In this document: positions 50,740 through 60,700 of the stretch, piece after piece
Layout of the letters: each line of letters begins with the position of its first letter
How positions within the stretch are numbered: the first letter of the stretch is position 1
Source: Marinobacter antarcticus
GTDB lineage: Bacteria > Pseudomonadota > Gammaproteobacteria > Pseudomonadales > Oleiphilaceae
Direction of reading: 5' to 3'
Length of the DNA stretch: 64,000 nucleotides
Assembly: GCF_900142385.1 (NCBI RefSeq)
Contig: NZ_FRAQ01000001.1
Location: 1,860,001-1,924,000, forward strand
Program-made: the position numbers and the translations under genes
The notes under the pieces: model-generated
Seen by the model: the letters and a program-made list of their open reading frames with translations, nothing else
What the model was told of the DNA's origin: nothing
Database searches by the model: none

Positions 50740-52500
50740 TCAGGCCTGCCCCGACACTGAAAGATTGCCCGGGTAGAGTGGCGGTAAACCCGCGACTGAC
50801 GATGACTCTTCCATTCTCTCCCGGGTTTGTCTGAGCGCGTCGACCAAGGCGCGGCCACTCCATTTTTCGCTGTTTTCCTCATCACCGGTATGCTCCCGGC
50901 TGAACAGGTGAGCCTGCAGTCGGTTGAGTTCCACTTCCAGGTCTGCTTCCGGGAATACGCCGAAGACGTCTCCTGCAGAGTGGAAGCTGTGGCCGGGCCA
51001 GCGTATATTGGCCCAGCTTACGAACAGCCCAGGCGTTGAAGTACTGGCTTCTTTCGCAGCCGCAAGCAGCTGCTCAAACACCGCTTTCTCGTTCCGGATT
51101 TCTGCAGAATCAATGCTGATTGGTGCCTGAGATTCCATTCTACGGGTTCGCCACCAGGCCAGCATGGTCAAAACCCAGATTCCAGCCAGCACAAGACTGA
51201 CCCACTGCCAGAAGCTACTGTTGACGGTTGCGTTGGCGGAGTTCTCTTTGCTGCCGGTTTCCTGCGGCGTGGCTTGCTTATCTGCCGGGGCAGCAGCGGG
51301 CATAGCCGCACTATTTTCATTACCCGAACTGATTACGTTCAGGGTTTGCGCAGGGATAACGGCTACTTTTTCACTGTTGGACTCTGTATCCCACCAGGGA
51401 ATACGAATCGCCGGGAGCAAGAGTTTGCCTGCCTCTACCGGAACCAACGCCCGGGTCTGCGTAAGGGTTGAAGTAATCCCGTCCGGGCCGACGCTGGTGT
51501 TCCGCTGAGGCTCCTCGGGATAACTGCGAAGCCCGTCCGGTACAGATGCAGGCAAGGGCGGCAAGGCCTCTGAAGGCAGCCCGGTTGCCTGCAAGCTCAG
51601 CGTGCGTGTGAGGTTGTCCCCGGTCTTGAGGTTCAGGGTTGGCGGCATGCCTGCTTCAGCCAAAGTAAGGCTGGTAGCCGGGAGCCAGGTTGAGCCGCTG
51701 AACTCTGCGGGGACGTCTTTCACGGGTACCTCAAACAAAGTGGCACTGTCGCGCAGGAATTTAAGCGTGCCATCGGTGTCCCTGGCCTGGCCCTCAAAAC
51801 GGATGGGAGGCAGGTTCAGCGGGCCTGGTTTCTGTGGGAACAGCGCATAGCGCCGCTCCACTACCCGGTAGCGCACGCCATCACGGTCGCGGGAATACTC
51901 GCGTTGTTTGCCCAGGGTTTCGACGATTGCATTGGGGTGTTGGGGGTCGGATAGCTCGCCACCTATAAGGTTGCCCCGGAAGAACAGCCTCACCGTCAGT
52001 ATCAGTTGCTCCTGGACATAGACTTCCGCCTTGTCTGCTGTCAGTTCAATGAAACTGATCCGGTTGGCGTTCGCTTGACCCGGAGGGTTACCGTCCACGA
52101 CCTCTATGTTTACCGGTCTGGATACGGAATCCTTGAAGGTAAGCGCGGGGATTGTCAGCTCTCCGGTTGATGTAGGCGCAAGCTGGTAGGTCCAGGTTAT
52201 TTCTCCGACCATGTCGCCGTTAACAGTGCGAATGCTATAACGCTGATTGCGAGCCAGTATTTCAAAGTCTGGAGACACCTTGTCAATATCCGGCGAGGGC
52301 AGGCTAGAGACATCAAAATCAAAAAGATTGCTCAGGTTGATATCGATCTTTGTGGTGCCCTTGACGGTTAGCGTTAAGACTTCGCCTTCGTACAGCTGGG
52401 TTCTGTCAGGTTCAGCAGTAAGTTTGCCGGCATGGGCAGGTAGCCAGAGAGCCATCAAAACCGCCAGCCAGATTGTCGGAATGATCAGCCGTTTTACCAT
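50740..52500 (-). CDS. batD: BatD-like protein
   Basis: A 586-residue exported membrane protein with a signal peptide (about 1-24, ending LPAHA), repeated beta-sandwich domains with the BatD landmark LYEGEVLTLTVKGTTKIDINLSNL, a transmembrane helix (about 435-455, FWQWVSLVLAGIWVLTMLAWW) and a cytoplasmic tail. It belongs with BatA/BatB von Willebrand proteins in the so-called aerotolerance (Bat) operon; the biochemical role is unclear. It overlaps the batB/C end by 7 bases and is the last gene of the moxR operon. Confidence 0.88.
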   Translation of the reverse strand: MVKRLIIPTIWLAVLMALWLPAHAGKLTAEPDRTQLYEGEVLTLTVKGTTKIDINLSNLFDFDVSSLPSPDIDKVSPDFEILARNQRYSIRTVNGDMVGEITWTYQLAPTSTGELTIPALTFKDSVSRPVNIEVVDGNPPGQANANRISFIELTADKAEVYVQEQLILTVRLFFRGNLIGGELSDPQHPNAIVETLGKQREYSRDRDGVRYRVVERRYALFPQKPGPLNLPPIRFEGQARDTDGTLKFLRDSATLFEVPVKDVPAEFSGSTWLPATSLTLAEAGMPPTLNLKTGDNLTRTLSLQATGLPSEALPPLPASVPDGLRSYPEEPQRNTSVGPDGITSTLTQTRALVPVEAGKLLLPAIRIPWWDTESNSEKVAVIPAQTLNVISSGNENSAAMPAAAPADKQATPQETGSKENSANATVNSSFWQWVSLVLAGIWVLTMLAWWRTRRMESQAPISIDSAEIRNEKAVFEQLLAAAKEASTSTPGLFVSWANIRWPGHSFHSAGDVFGVFPEADLEVELNRLQAHLFSREHTGDEENSEKWSGRALVDALRQTRERMEESSSVAGLPPLYPGNLSVSGQA

Positions 52501-54290
52501 GGTGTATCGCCTTCATCGGATGGTGTCTGGCGTTCCTGGTATTGTTGCAGGAATTTTCGCTGTAACAGCCCACCTGGGTTATCGGGCACCCGGCGCAGTG
52601 ATTGCTCCTGGCTTTGAGTCAGGGGCGTTTCGGATACCGGGGCGGGCGCCTGAGCTTCTTTTCCGCCAGGTTCTGCTCCCGCGGCCTGCGCATTTGTATC
52701 GCTGTTTTCGGATGCATCTCCGGGTTGTTGCTCGCCTGATGCTTCTTGCCCGCCGCTTTGCTCCTGTTCTTGGGGACTACCCTGGGACTGCTCAGGTTCT
52801 CCGTCGAGATTTTGAGAGCTTTCAGAGCTTTGAGAGCCTTGAGAGTTCTGGTTATCGCCAGATGAGTCGGAATTATTTTCCTGCTGCTGATCGCTGTTGC
52901 CCTGATCCTGGCTGGACTTTTCCTCCTCCTGTTGCTTGAGCAGATCTGCAACCAGCTGGCGGTTTACACGAGCGTCTTCCATATCCGGGTTGCGGTCCAG
53001 AGCGCTGTCATAAGCCTTCAGAGCTTCTTGCAGCTTACCAGCACGGGCCAGGGCGTTGCCGCGATTGTAATCTGCCAAGGCTGTGTCTGCTCCGGAGAAG
53101 GCTTTGGCGCCTTCGTCAAATCGTTCCGCCCTGTAAAGCGCGGAGCCCAGCCATTCCGGTGATTGAAGTAGTTGCGATGCCCCGTCGGGATCTTTACTGA
53201 TCAGTTCTGCTGCCCGCTGATCCTCCCGTTGCCAGAGGCTGCCCCAATCCATGGCCGCGGCCGGCTGGGGTATCGCCGGCATAAGAATCAGTGCCATCGC
53301 GGTAAAGGCCCCGCGGCGCCAGCCCAGCAATAGCAATGGCAGGGCGAGCCATAACAGCCAATAACCGTCATCCTTCCAGCGATCGATGGTGAGCCCTGTG
53401 TCTGTGTCCTGCCACTCGTCTGATTTCACGGGGCTGAGATTCAGAGCAGCTATGTCACTGCCATCCAGTGTCAGTTCATGGCTTGTGCCACCATTGTTAC
53501 GGGCAAGCGCCGCGAGCATGTCCGGGTCGGTCTGTGTTATGACAATATTGCCGTTGTCCCGTATAAAACCGCGTTGGGCAAGGGGAATGGGGCCGCCATC
53601 ACGGGTGCCAGCTGCCAAAGTGCTCAGGGTAAAGCCGGTGCCGGTAAGCGAATTGCTGATGGACGCACGGTAGTTTTCTGTAACGCCATCAGTAATCAAC
53701 AGGATCCGGCCTTGGCCGGGGGCGCCCTGTTCCAGAAGCGCGCGGGCTCTGGTAACAGCCAGATCAGCACGGTTGCCCTGAACCGGCATGATTATCGGGT
53801 CGAGTACGTTGAGCATGCCTATCAGTGTGTTGCTGTCGTCAGTCAGGGGTGTCACTACGTGCGCATCGCCGGAATACACCACCAGCCCGGTGAGGCTGCC
53901 CTCACGAATCGCCAGAATATCGCGGATTTTGCGCTTTGCCCGGGTCAGGCGGTCTGGCTCCAGATCCGTTGCCAGCATGGATAAGGACAGATCGAGAGCG
54001 ATCACCAGGCTATCTCCCGGTTTTTTCAGGGGAGTGGGCGCCTCACGCCATGCAGGTCCTGCGAGGGCTATAGCCAGGATAACAATAGCACTGATTGCGG
54101 GTACAAAAAGCGATCCGTGCTTTTCTGCAGCGCCGCCGTACCGCCGGATCACCGGGGACAAAAACGGCTCAGGGATCAAACCGGACCAGCCGCTGTCGCT
54201 GAAGCTTTTGCGCTTCAGAGCCAGGTAAAGCACTGGCAGGGTCAGCAGCAGTAACAGCCAGAGTGGACGCAGGAAGTGGAAATCAGCCAT
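52494..54290 (-). CDS. BatB/BatC fusion: VWA domain plus TPR and disordered tail
   Basis: A 598-residue protein. Two N-terminal membrane helices (about 8-25 and 60-80) precede a von Willebrand A domain (about 88-290) with an intact metal site DLSLS (DxSxS). A third transmembrane segment (about 313-345) leads to a TPR part (about 395-450, DYNRGNALARAGKLQEALKAYDSAL), then about 110 residues rich in Gln, Ser, Glu and Asn. This joins BatB and BatC, separate in Bacteroides, in one chain, which is common in gammaproteobacteria. It sits between batA and batD with 7-8-base overlaps. Confidence 0.88.
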   Translation of the reverse strand: MADFHFLRPLWLLLLLTLPVLYLALKRKSFSDSGWSGLIPEPFLSPVIRRYGGAAEKHGSLFVPAISAIVILAIALAGPAWREAPTPLKKPGDSLVIALDLSLSMLATDLEPDRLTRAKRKIRDILAIREGSLTGLVVYSGDAHVVTPLTDDSNTLIGMLNVLDPIIMPVQGNRADLAVTRARALLEQGAPGQGRILLITDGVTENYRASISNSLTGTGFTLSTLAAGTRDGGPIPLAQRGFIRDNGNIVITQTDPDMLAALARNNGGTSHELTLDGSDIAALNLSPVKSDEWQDTDTGLTIDRWKDDGYWLLWLALPLLLLGWRRGAFTAMALILMPAIPQPAAAMDWGSLWQREDQRAAELISKDPDGASQLLQSPEWLGSALYRAERFDEGAKAFSGADTALADYNRGNALARAGKLQEALKAYDSALDRNPDMEDARVNRQLVADLLKQQEEEKSSQDQGNSDQQQENNSDSSGDNQNSQGSQSSESSQNLDGEPEQSQGSPQEQEQSGGQEASGEQQPGDASENSDTNAQAAGAEPGGKEAQAPAPVSETPLTQSQEQSLRRVPDNPGGLLQRKFLQQYQERQTPSDEGDTPW

Positions 54291-55311
54291 GGTTCACGCT
54301 CCCGCCGGCGTGTTGGCGAGCTCGAGTCAGCTTGCCTCCGCTACGTCGGAAAAGAAAAAGGCCTAGCCAGAGAGCCGCGGCCATACCTGCAGGCCAGAAA
54401 AAGAGATCGGTAACCGGGCGGTAGAATTTGCCGTCCAGCTCAATGGGTTCAAGCTGGTTGATGGTTTCGTAGATCAGCTCCAGTTCCGGCAGGCTGCGGG
54501 CACGAAAATACTCACCACCGGTTTGTTGGGCCATTCGAATCAGGAGGTTTTCATCCAGATCTCTGGAAGGATTTACCCGGCGTGAGCCGAGCAGCCCTCG
54601 CTGGATCATGGATTCGGCGCCAATGCCGATGGTGTAGAGGCGAATGCCGGCGGCAGCCGCTATTTCTGTGGCTTTGTCGGGCGTGATCTCACCGGCGGTG
54701 TTGGCGCCATCTGTCAGCAACACTGCTACCCGTTGCTGCTGGGGTCTGTCCCTTAAACGCTTGGTGGCCAGCCCAACGGCATCACCAATAGCGGTTGCAC
54801 GCCCGGCCATGCCGATACCTGATTCCTGCAAAAGCGTTTCCAGCGTTGCGAGATCAAATGTCAGGGGCGCTTGAACGTAGGGTTCTGTGCCGAACAGTAT
54901 CAGGCCTAACCTGTCTCCCTTCCGGCGGGCAATAAAGTCGTTCAGCACATTTTTGACCGCCTGCAGGCGGTTTATGCTGCGGCCCTGAATGATCATGTCC
55001 TGCTCTTCCATGCTGGGTGAAATGTCCACGACCAGCATAAGATCGCGCCCGGAAACGGGCATCTGAACCTGCTCACCCACATGCTGTGGCCGTGCCAATG
55101 CCAACACCAGTAATGCCCAGGCCAGGAATAGCACCAGAGTTTGCCAGCGAGGCACACCATTACCCTGACGGGTAACGCCGGGCAGGTCCGAGATCCAGTG
55201 TCCAACGGGGAAAACCGGAGCATCCACGGTATGTGCCGCGGGCTTTTTCCACTGCAAAAGCAACGGCACCAAAGTCAGCAGCAGTACCCAGGGGTAGGCG
55301 AGGCTCAGCAT
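54283..55311 (-). CDS. batA: BatA-like VWA-domain membrane protein
   Basis: A 342-residue protein with an N-terminal membrane helix (MLSLAYPWVLLLTLVPLLLQW), a second near 60-80, a von Willebrand A domain (about 90-290) with metal site DISPS in LVVDISPSMEEQDM, and a C-terminal helix (about 305-325). VWA proteins of MoxR operons are thought to assemble or activate partner complexes with the ATPase. The start at 55311 overlaps the DUF4381 stop by 7 bases; an upstream in-frame ATG lies inside that gene. Confidence 0.9.
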   Translation of the reverse strand: MLSLAYPWVLLLTLVPLLLQWKKPAAHTVDAPVFPVGHWISDLPGVTRQGNGVPRWQTLVLFLAWALLVLALARPQHVGEQVQMPVSGRDLMLVVDISPSMEEQDMIIQGRSINRLQAVKNVLNDFIARRKGDRLGLILFGTEPYVQAPLTFDLATLETLLQESGIGMAGRATAIGDAVGLATKRLRDRPQQQRVAVLLTDGANTAGEITPDKATEIAAAAGIRLYTIGIGAESMIQRGLLGSRRVNPSRDLDENLLIRMAQQTGGEYFRARSLPELELIYETINQLEPIELDGKFYRPVTDLFFWPAGMAAALWLGLFLFRRSGGKLTRARQHAGGSVNHG

Positions 55312-55775
55312 TTCTGTGCCTTCAGCCAAGTTCGGGCAAAATCCAGGGCCTGTGCGGGTTCGGCCGTTGGCTTCGGCTGCCAGGCGCTGTTTACCAGCGC
55401 ATTAACAAACGGTTGCTGTGCAATCCGACCATCAGGGAGGTGGCGTAACAGACAGTTGGCCCACTGTTCGCCAGATTGTGCTTCAGGGTGTTCATTCGGG
55501 TAGCGCTCCCGCGCCACTCGCTTGAGCAGCGCATTGAGCTGCGCAAACCACTGAGGCTCTTTCGACACGATGCGTTCAAGGTTGGCCAGCTCGACCTTGG
55601 CCTGTTTCAGCCAACGGTTACGGCGGCGGTGACGACGGACCAGCCACACCAGGGCAGCAACTGCGACAAGGAGTACAGCAGCCAGAATCCACCAGCCCGG
55701 AGCCGGTGGCCAGAAGCCTCCGGTTTGTGGCAGGTGAATATCGCGGAGCTGGCTTAGCGGATCGTCTGGCATCAT
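55305..55775 (-). CDS. DUF4381 membrane protein
   Basis: A 156-residue protein starting with two ATG codons, with the family opening DPLSQLRDIHLPQTGGFWPPAPGWWILAAVLLV, which includes a single transmembrane helix (about 27-46). The rest is cytoplasmic and helical, rich in Arg and Leu. DUF4381 proteins are regular members of moxR-DUF58-VWA operons, function unknown. It overlaps DUF58 by 4 bases and batA by 7. Confidence 0.88.
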   Translation of the reverse strand: MMPDDPLSQLRDIHLPQTGGFWPPAPGWWILAAVLLVAVAALVWLVRRHRRRNRWLKQAKVELANLERIVSKEPQWFAQLNALLKRVARERYPNEHPEAQSGEQWANCLLRHLPDGRIAQQPFVNALVNSAWQPKPTAEPAQALDFARTWLKAQKC

Positions 55776-56704
55776 CCGATTCGCCCTCCGGGCCCGAGCA
55801 TGGTTTGAAGGCTTGCAGCGGCTGCCTCACGGGTTGAAACGTCTGTTGCCCGGACGCCGGACAAGCGGAAGCACTCCGCAAGTGTGGCTTCATGACGGGT
55901 GATCTTTTCATGCCAGGCCTGTTGAAAGCTCTTGTTGGACGCATCGAACCAGACCGGGCCTTCCGTTCCCGCAATGGCAAAGCGGCCACTTTTCGGCAGC
56001 TCCTGTTCCAGTGGGTCGACAACCCGCAGTGCGCTTACGCTGTTGTGGCGGGCCAGCGCACCAAGTAGCGATGTGGTGTTCTCTGAGATGCTTAGAAAAT
56101 CGCTGATTACAAAAATCCGGCTGCCGGTATGGGCGACTCTGCGAGCTTCAGCCAGGGCCGTATCGAGGGTGGTTTCTGTTGCTGCGCTATCGACCGACGT
56201 ACGTTGCTGGCTGGCAAGTGTATCGAGCAGCCGCAGCACAGATTTTTTGCGCCGTGCCGGGCGCTGAACGGTCAAGGCGTTACCGTTAAAGACAATGCCG
56301 CCTACCTGATCGCCTGCCGACAGCGCGAGCCAGGCAAGAATGGCGGTAAGCTGGGCGCACCGTACCTGTTTGAACGCGCCGGTACTGGCAAAGAACAGGG
56401 TAGGGCCGAGATCGCAAATTAGCAGTACAGGGCGTTCCCGCTCCTCTTCATAAAGTTTGGTGTGGGGTGCCTGGCGCCGGGCAGTTACGCGCCAGTCGAT
56501 GCTGCGGATATCGTCTCCCGGCTGGTAAAGCCGCACTTCCGAAAACGCCATCCCGCGCCCGCGCTGCGAAGAGTGCTGAAGCCCGGCCTGTCGCGCTCGC
56601 GCCGGACGTGCCGATGGTAACTTCAGCGCCCTGGCATCAGCCTGCAGGCGAATGAGTGCCTGCAGGTTGATGTGGGTTGTTGTATCGCTGTCGGTCACAT
56701 CCAT
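55772..56704 (-). CDS. DUF58 protein (MoxR-operon VWA-like)
   Basis: A 310-residue cytoplasmic protein with the DUF58 signature GMAFSEVRLYQPGDDIRSIDWRVTAR (about 51-76), then a degenerate VWA-like fold (PVLLICDLGPTLFF, where the DxSxS metal site is changed to DLGPT). It is the usual direct partner of MoxR ATPases. Its ATG follows the moxR stop codon with no gap, indicating tight coupling. Confidence 0.9.
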   Translation of the reverse strand: MDVTDSDTTTHINLQALIRLQADARALKLPSARPARARQAGLQHSSQRGRGMAFSEVRLYQPGDDIRSIDWRVTARRQAPHTKLYEEERERPVLLICDLGPTLFFASTGAFKQVRCAQLTAILAWLALSAGDQVGGIVFNGNALTVQRPARRKKSVLRLLDTLASQQRTSVDSAATETTLDTALAEARRVAHTGSRIFVISDFLSISENTTSLLGALARHNSVSALRVVDPLEQELPKSGRFAIAGTEGPVWFDASNKSFQQAWHEKITRHEATLAECFRLSGVRATDVSTREAAAASLQTMLGPGGRIG

Positions 56705-57667
56705 TCAGGCGCTCACTGGCACGCGATCAATCAGGCGTTGTATCACAGTGTCGGCGGTCACCCCTTCGGCCTCGGCTTCAAAGGTAAGCAGAATGCGGTG
56801 CCGGAGCACATCAAAAGCCACCGCACGAACATCATCGGGTGTTACATAATCCCGGTTATTCAGCCAAGCGATAGCTCGAGCGCAGCGGTCGAGGGCAATG
56901 GTGCCTCGCGGGCTGGCGCCGAAAGCCGTCCAGTTTGCCAGCTCCGGGTCCAGAGAGCCCGGGTCTCTTGTTGCCAGTACCAGGGCCAGCAGGTACTGCT
57001 CAACCGGTTCGGCCATATAGATATCCGCAACCTCAGCCCGGGCTTCAAACACCTGATCTGCGGTCAGTCGAGTATCAGCGGCTGGCTGGCCCTGGCGGTA
57101 GTCGCTTCTGGCCAGGTGGAGAATGGCCTGTTCGGCCTGTGCAGATGGATAACCAATCACCACGTGCATCAGGAAGCGGTCAAGCTGGGCCTCGGGGAGC
57201 GGGTAAGTGCCTTCCTGCTCGATAGGGTTCTGGGTGGCCATCACCATGAACAGGCGATCAAGCGGGAACGTTCGCATGCCCACGCTGACCTGACGCTCAC
57301 CCATAGCCTCCAGCAGAGCAGACTGCACTTTTGCCGGTGCCCGGTTGATTTCATCTGCCAGCACCAGATTGTGGAAAATCGGCCCGCGCTGGAACTCGAA
57401 CAGCCCGGTTTCAGCGCGGTAAATTTCGCTGCCGGTCACATCTGATGGCAGTAGATCAGGGGTGAACTGGATGCGATGGAAGTCGCCCGTAATATGATCT
57501 GCCAGGGCCTTTATGGCCGTAGTTTTGGCCAGCCCCGGTGCACCTTCTACCAAAAGGTGTCCATCGGCCAGCAACGCAATGAGAAGGCGATCAACCAGTT
57601 TTTCCTGCCCGATAATCCTTTTGGCTAACTGTGTCCGTAGCTCACCGAACGTATGCTGTAGCGACAT
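56705..57667 (-). CDS. MoxR-family AAA+ ATPase
   Basis: A 320-residue AAA+ protein with Walker A GAPGLAKT at 42-49, Walker B LVLADEINRAPAKVQ, sensor 1 MATQNPIEQEGTYPLPEAQLDRF and the C-terminal lid. MoxR ATPases act as chaperone-like activators of partner enzymes with VWA proteins. It is the first gene of a six-gene operon (moxR, DUF58, DUF4381, batA, batB/C, batD). It is divergent from the glutamate dehydrogenase gene across 130 bp. Confidence 0.94.
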   Translation of the reverse strand: MSLQHTFGELRTQLAKRIIGQEKLVDRLLIALLADGHLLVEGAPGLAKTTAIKALADHITGDFHRIQFTPDLLPSDVTGSEIYRAETGLFEFQRGPIFHNLVLADEINRAPAKVQSALLEAMGERQVSVGMRTFPLDRLFMVMATQNPIEQEGTYPLPEAQLDRFLMHVVIGYPSAQAEQAILHLARSDYRQGQPAADTRLTADQVFEARAEVADIYMAEPVEQYLLALVLATRDPGSLDPELANWTAFGASPRGTIALDRCARAIAWLNNRDYVTPDDVRAVAFDVLRHRILLTFEAEAEGVTADTVIQRLIDRVPVSA

Positions 57668-57797
57668 TGGAAATGATTGCTCTCGTGGATAAGTAGTTGT
57701 CGCAGTTTTGGTGTCTGGCCGGCAAAAATCAAGGGTTTGACTATGCTTATCTAACGATATCCCGATTACGTTTATTTCACACTATCTGAGGTCGCCC

Positions 57798-60700
57798 ATG
57801 AATGCGCTGACAGTGGCCAGCAAAGATCAGTTTTTCCAGCTCTTGGCGGAAGAGTTTTCCAGAAAGATCGCCAAAGCCGAAGCCCAAAAAATCAGCGAGT
57901 TTGTAAAGCAACATTACGCCCACATTCCTCTGGAGGAGCTCGTCAGTCGACGCCTCTCCGATACCTACGGCGCAGCACTGGCCGCATGGCAGTTTTTGCA
58001 GAAACGCAGCGCCGACGAAACGCCTGTTGCGGTATTCAATCCGGATCTGGAAAGCGACGGCTGGCAATCTACCCATACCGTTGTTTTCGTTCTGCATCCG
58101 AACATCCCGTTCCTGATCGACTCCCTTCGGATAGCTGTTAATCAGCGGGAAATCGGAACGCACTCGATCCAGCATTCCATACTTCAGTTGGAGCGAGACA
58201 AAGCCGGAAAGCTCAAAAAGCTGCTAGCAACCAAAAAAAGCGATTCCGCTTCTGCCTATGAAGCGTTTATTGTTCTGGAAATCGACAGGCACAGCAATCC
58301 AGAGGATCTGAAAGATCTGGAGCAGACACTGCAAACTGTGTTGCACGAGGTGCGCATTGCGGTCGCGGATTTCCCGGTTGTCATCGACAAGGTCAACCAG
58401 GTCATTGAAGAACTGGAAACCACTACCGCAGGGATCAGCAGCGAGAAAAAGGAGGAAGCCCGAGCGTTCCTGAGCTGGCTGGTGAGCGATCACTTTACCT
58501 TTCTTGGCTACGATGAGTACGACTTCGCCAGTGACAAGTCGGGCATGGTGGTTCGACGGGTGGAGAATTCCGAGCTGGGGATTCTTCGCGTAAATAATGA
58601 GCGGCCTGATCGGGTTCACCTCAACGAGCTGCCCCAGCGCACCCGCCATGAAATGACGCGGGCCGACGATATTTTCATTTTCGCCAAGTCTGCCCAGCGT
58701 TCACGGGTTCACCGCCCCGCCTACCCGGATTACATTGCTGTCAAGAAATTCAACAAAAAAGGCGAGGTGGTTGGTGAACGCCGTTTCCTCGGCCTGTATA
58801 CGGCTCGGGCCTACAATGAGCGGCCTGATGAGATCCCGTTGCTCAAACGCAAGTTCCAGAATGTGATGAAACATTCCGGGTTCCTGCGCGCAGATTACGC
58901 GGGTAAGGAGCTGGAGCAGATTCTTACCCTCTATCCCCGTGACGAGCTGTTCCAGATCGCCGAGGATGAGTTGTTGGATGTGGCGAAAAATATCCTGTAT
59001 ATACAGGAGCGGCGTCGCATTGAGCTGTTCATGCGCGAGGATGTATACGGCCAGTTTGTTACCTGTCTCGCGTTTTTCCCGAGGGACATTTACAACACCG
59101 AGCTTCGTCTGAAGGTGGAGCAGGTACTTCTGGACCGGCTGGAAGCTGAGGACATCGAGTTTGTTACGCACTTCTCGGAGTCTGTGCTGGCCCGGGTGCA
59201 GTTCACCATTCGTGTTCCCCAGGTTGAAAACCGCAAGTTGCCGATCGCTGAAATACGGGAAAAGGTCATCGAGATGGCTCAGTCCTGGCGCGACGGCCTC
59301 TCTGGAGCGCTTAGCGAGACCTTCGGCGAAGAGGAAGGTAACGAGCTATATCGGCTTTGGGCCGCGGGCTTCCCTGCGAGTTACATCGAGATGTTCTCGC
59401 CGCGCCGGGCGGCTATTGATCTTGAGCATATATCGGCAGCCTCTACCCGAAACGACCTGGCCATGAGCTTTTACCGGGCCCTGGAAGAGGATGAGAGCAC
59501 GCTTCACTTCAAGCTCTTCTATCCCGACCAGCCGTTGCCGCTGTCGGACGTTATGCCCATTTTCGACAATTTGGGCTTCCGTGTTCTGGGTGAGCACCCG
59601 TTCGAAGTAACCGACCGTAACAACAAAACCGTCTGGATTCATGATTTCACCCTCTATGCCCACAGCGGTAATGTAGTGGATATCCACCGGATACGGCCCA
59701 TCTTCGAAGACCTGTTCCATCGGGTGTGGCACGGCGAAGCGGAAAATGACGCCTTCAACCGCATGCTCATTTCCTCTTACATGAGCTGGCGGGAAATTGC
59801 GTTGCTGCGCACTTACGCTCGTTATATGCGCCAGATCCGCTTTTCCAACAGTCAGACTTTCATCTCCAACACGCTGGTGAATCATGTTGAGCTCACCCGG
59901 ATTTTGCTGGAGTACTTTGAGATACGTTTCAATCCGGATCGTTATCAAAGTGATGGCAAGTGCCAGGCTGCCCAGCAGAAACTGGAAATTGAGTTTAATG
60001 CGGGGCTGGAAGAGGTGGAAAACCTCAGTGAAGACCGCGTGCTGCGCCTCTATCTGGAACTGATGCAGGCTACGCTGCGCACCAACTACTATCAGCTCGA
60101 CGAAGCTGGCGGCCCCAAGTCTTACATCAGCGTGAAGTTTGATCCCTCCGGGATTCCGGACATGCCATTGCCATTACCCGTGTTCGAGATCTTCGTATAC
60201 TCGCCCCGGGTTGAAGGTGTTCACCTGCGCGGTGGCAAGGTGGCGAGGGGCGGGTTGCGCTGGTCTGATCGCTTTGAGGACTACCGGACCGAAGTTCTGG
60301 GCCTGGTAAAGGCTCAGCAGGTGAAAAACGCGATAATCGTGCCGGTGGGTGCCAAAGGCGGTTTTGTTGCCAAACGGTTGCCGGATTCGTCTGACCGCGA
60401 AGCTTTCCAGGCGGAAGGCATTGCAGCATACAAGACCTTTATCCGGGGGCTGCTCGATATTACCGACAACCTGGTGGATTCTGGTATCCAGCCCCCGGAG
60501 CGCGTGGTTCGCCACGATGCGGATGATCACTATCTTGTTGTTGCAGCGGACAAAGGTACCGCCACATTCTCCGATATTGCTAATGGCCTGGCGGCGGAAT
60601 ACAACTTCTGGATGGGCGACGCGTTTGCATCCGGTGGCAGCAATGGCTACGACCACAAGAAGATGGGCATTACCGCGCGGGGTGCCTGGGTGTCTGTAGA

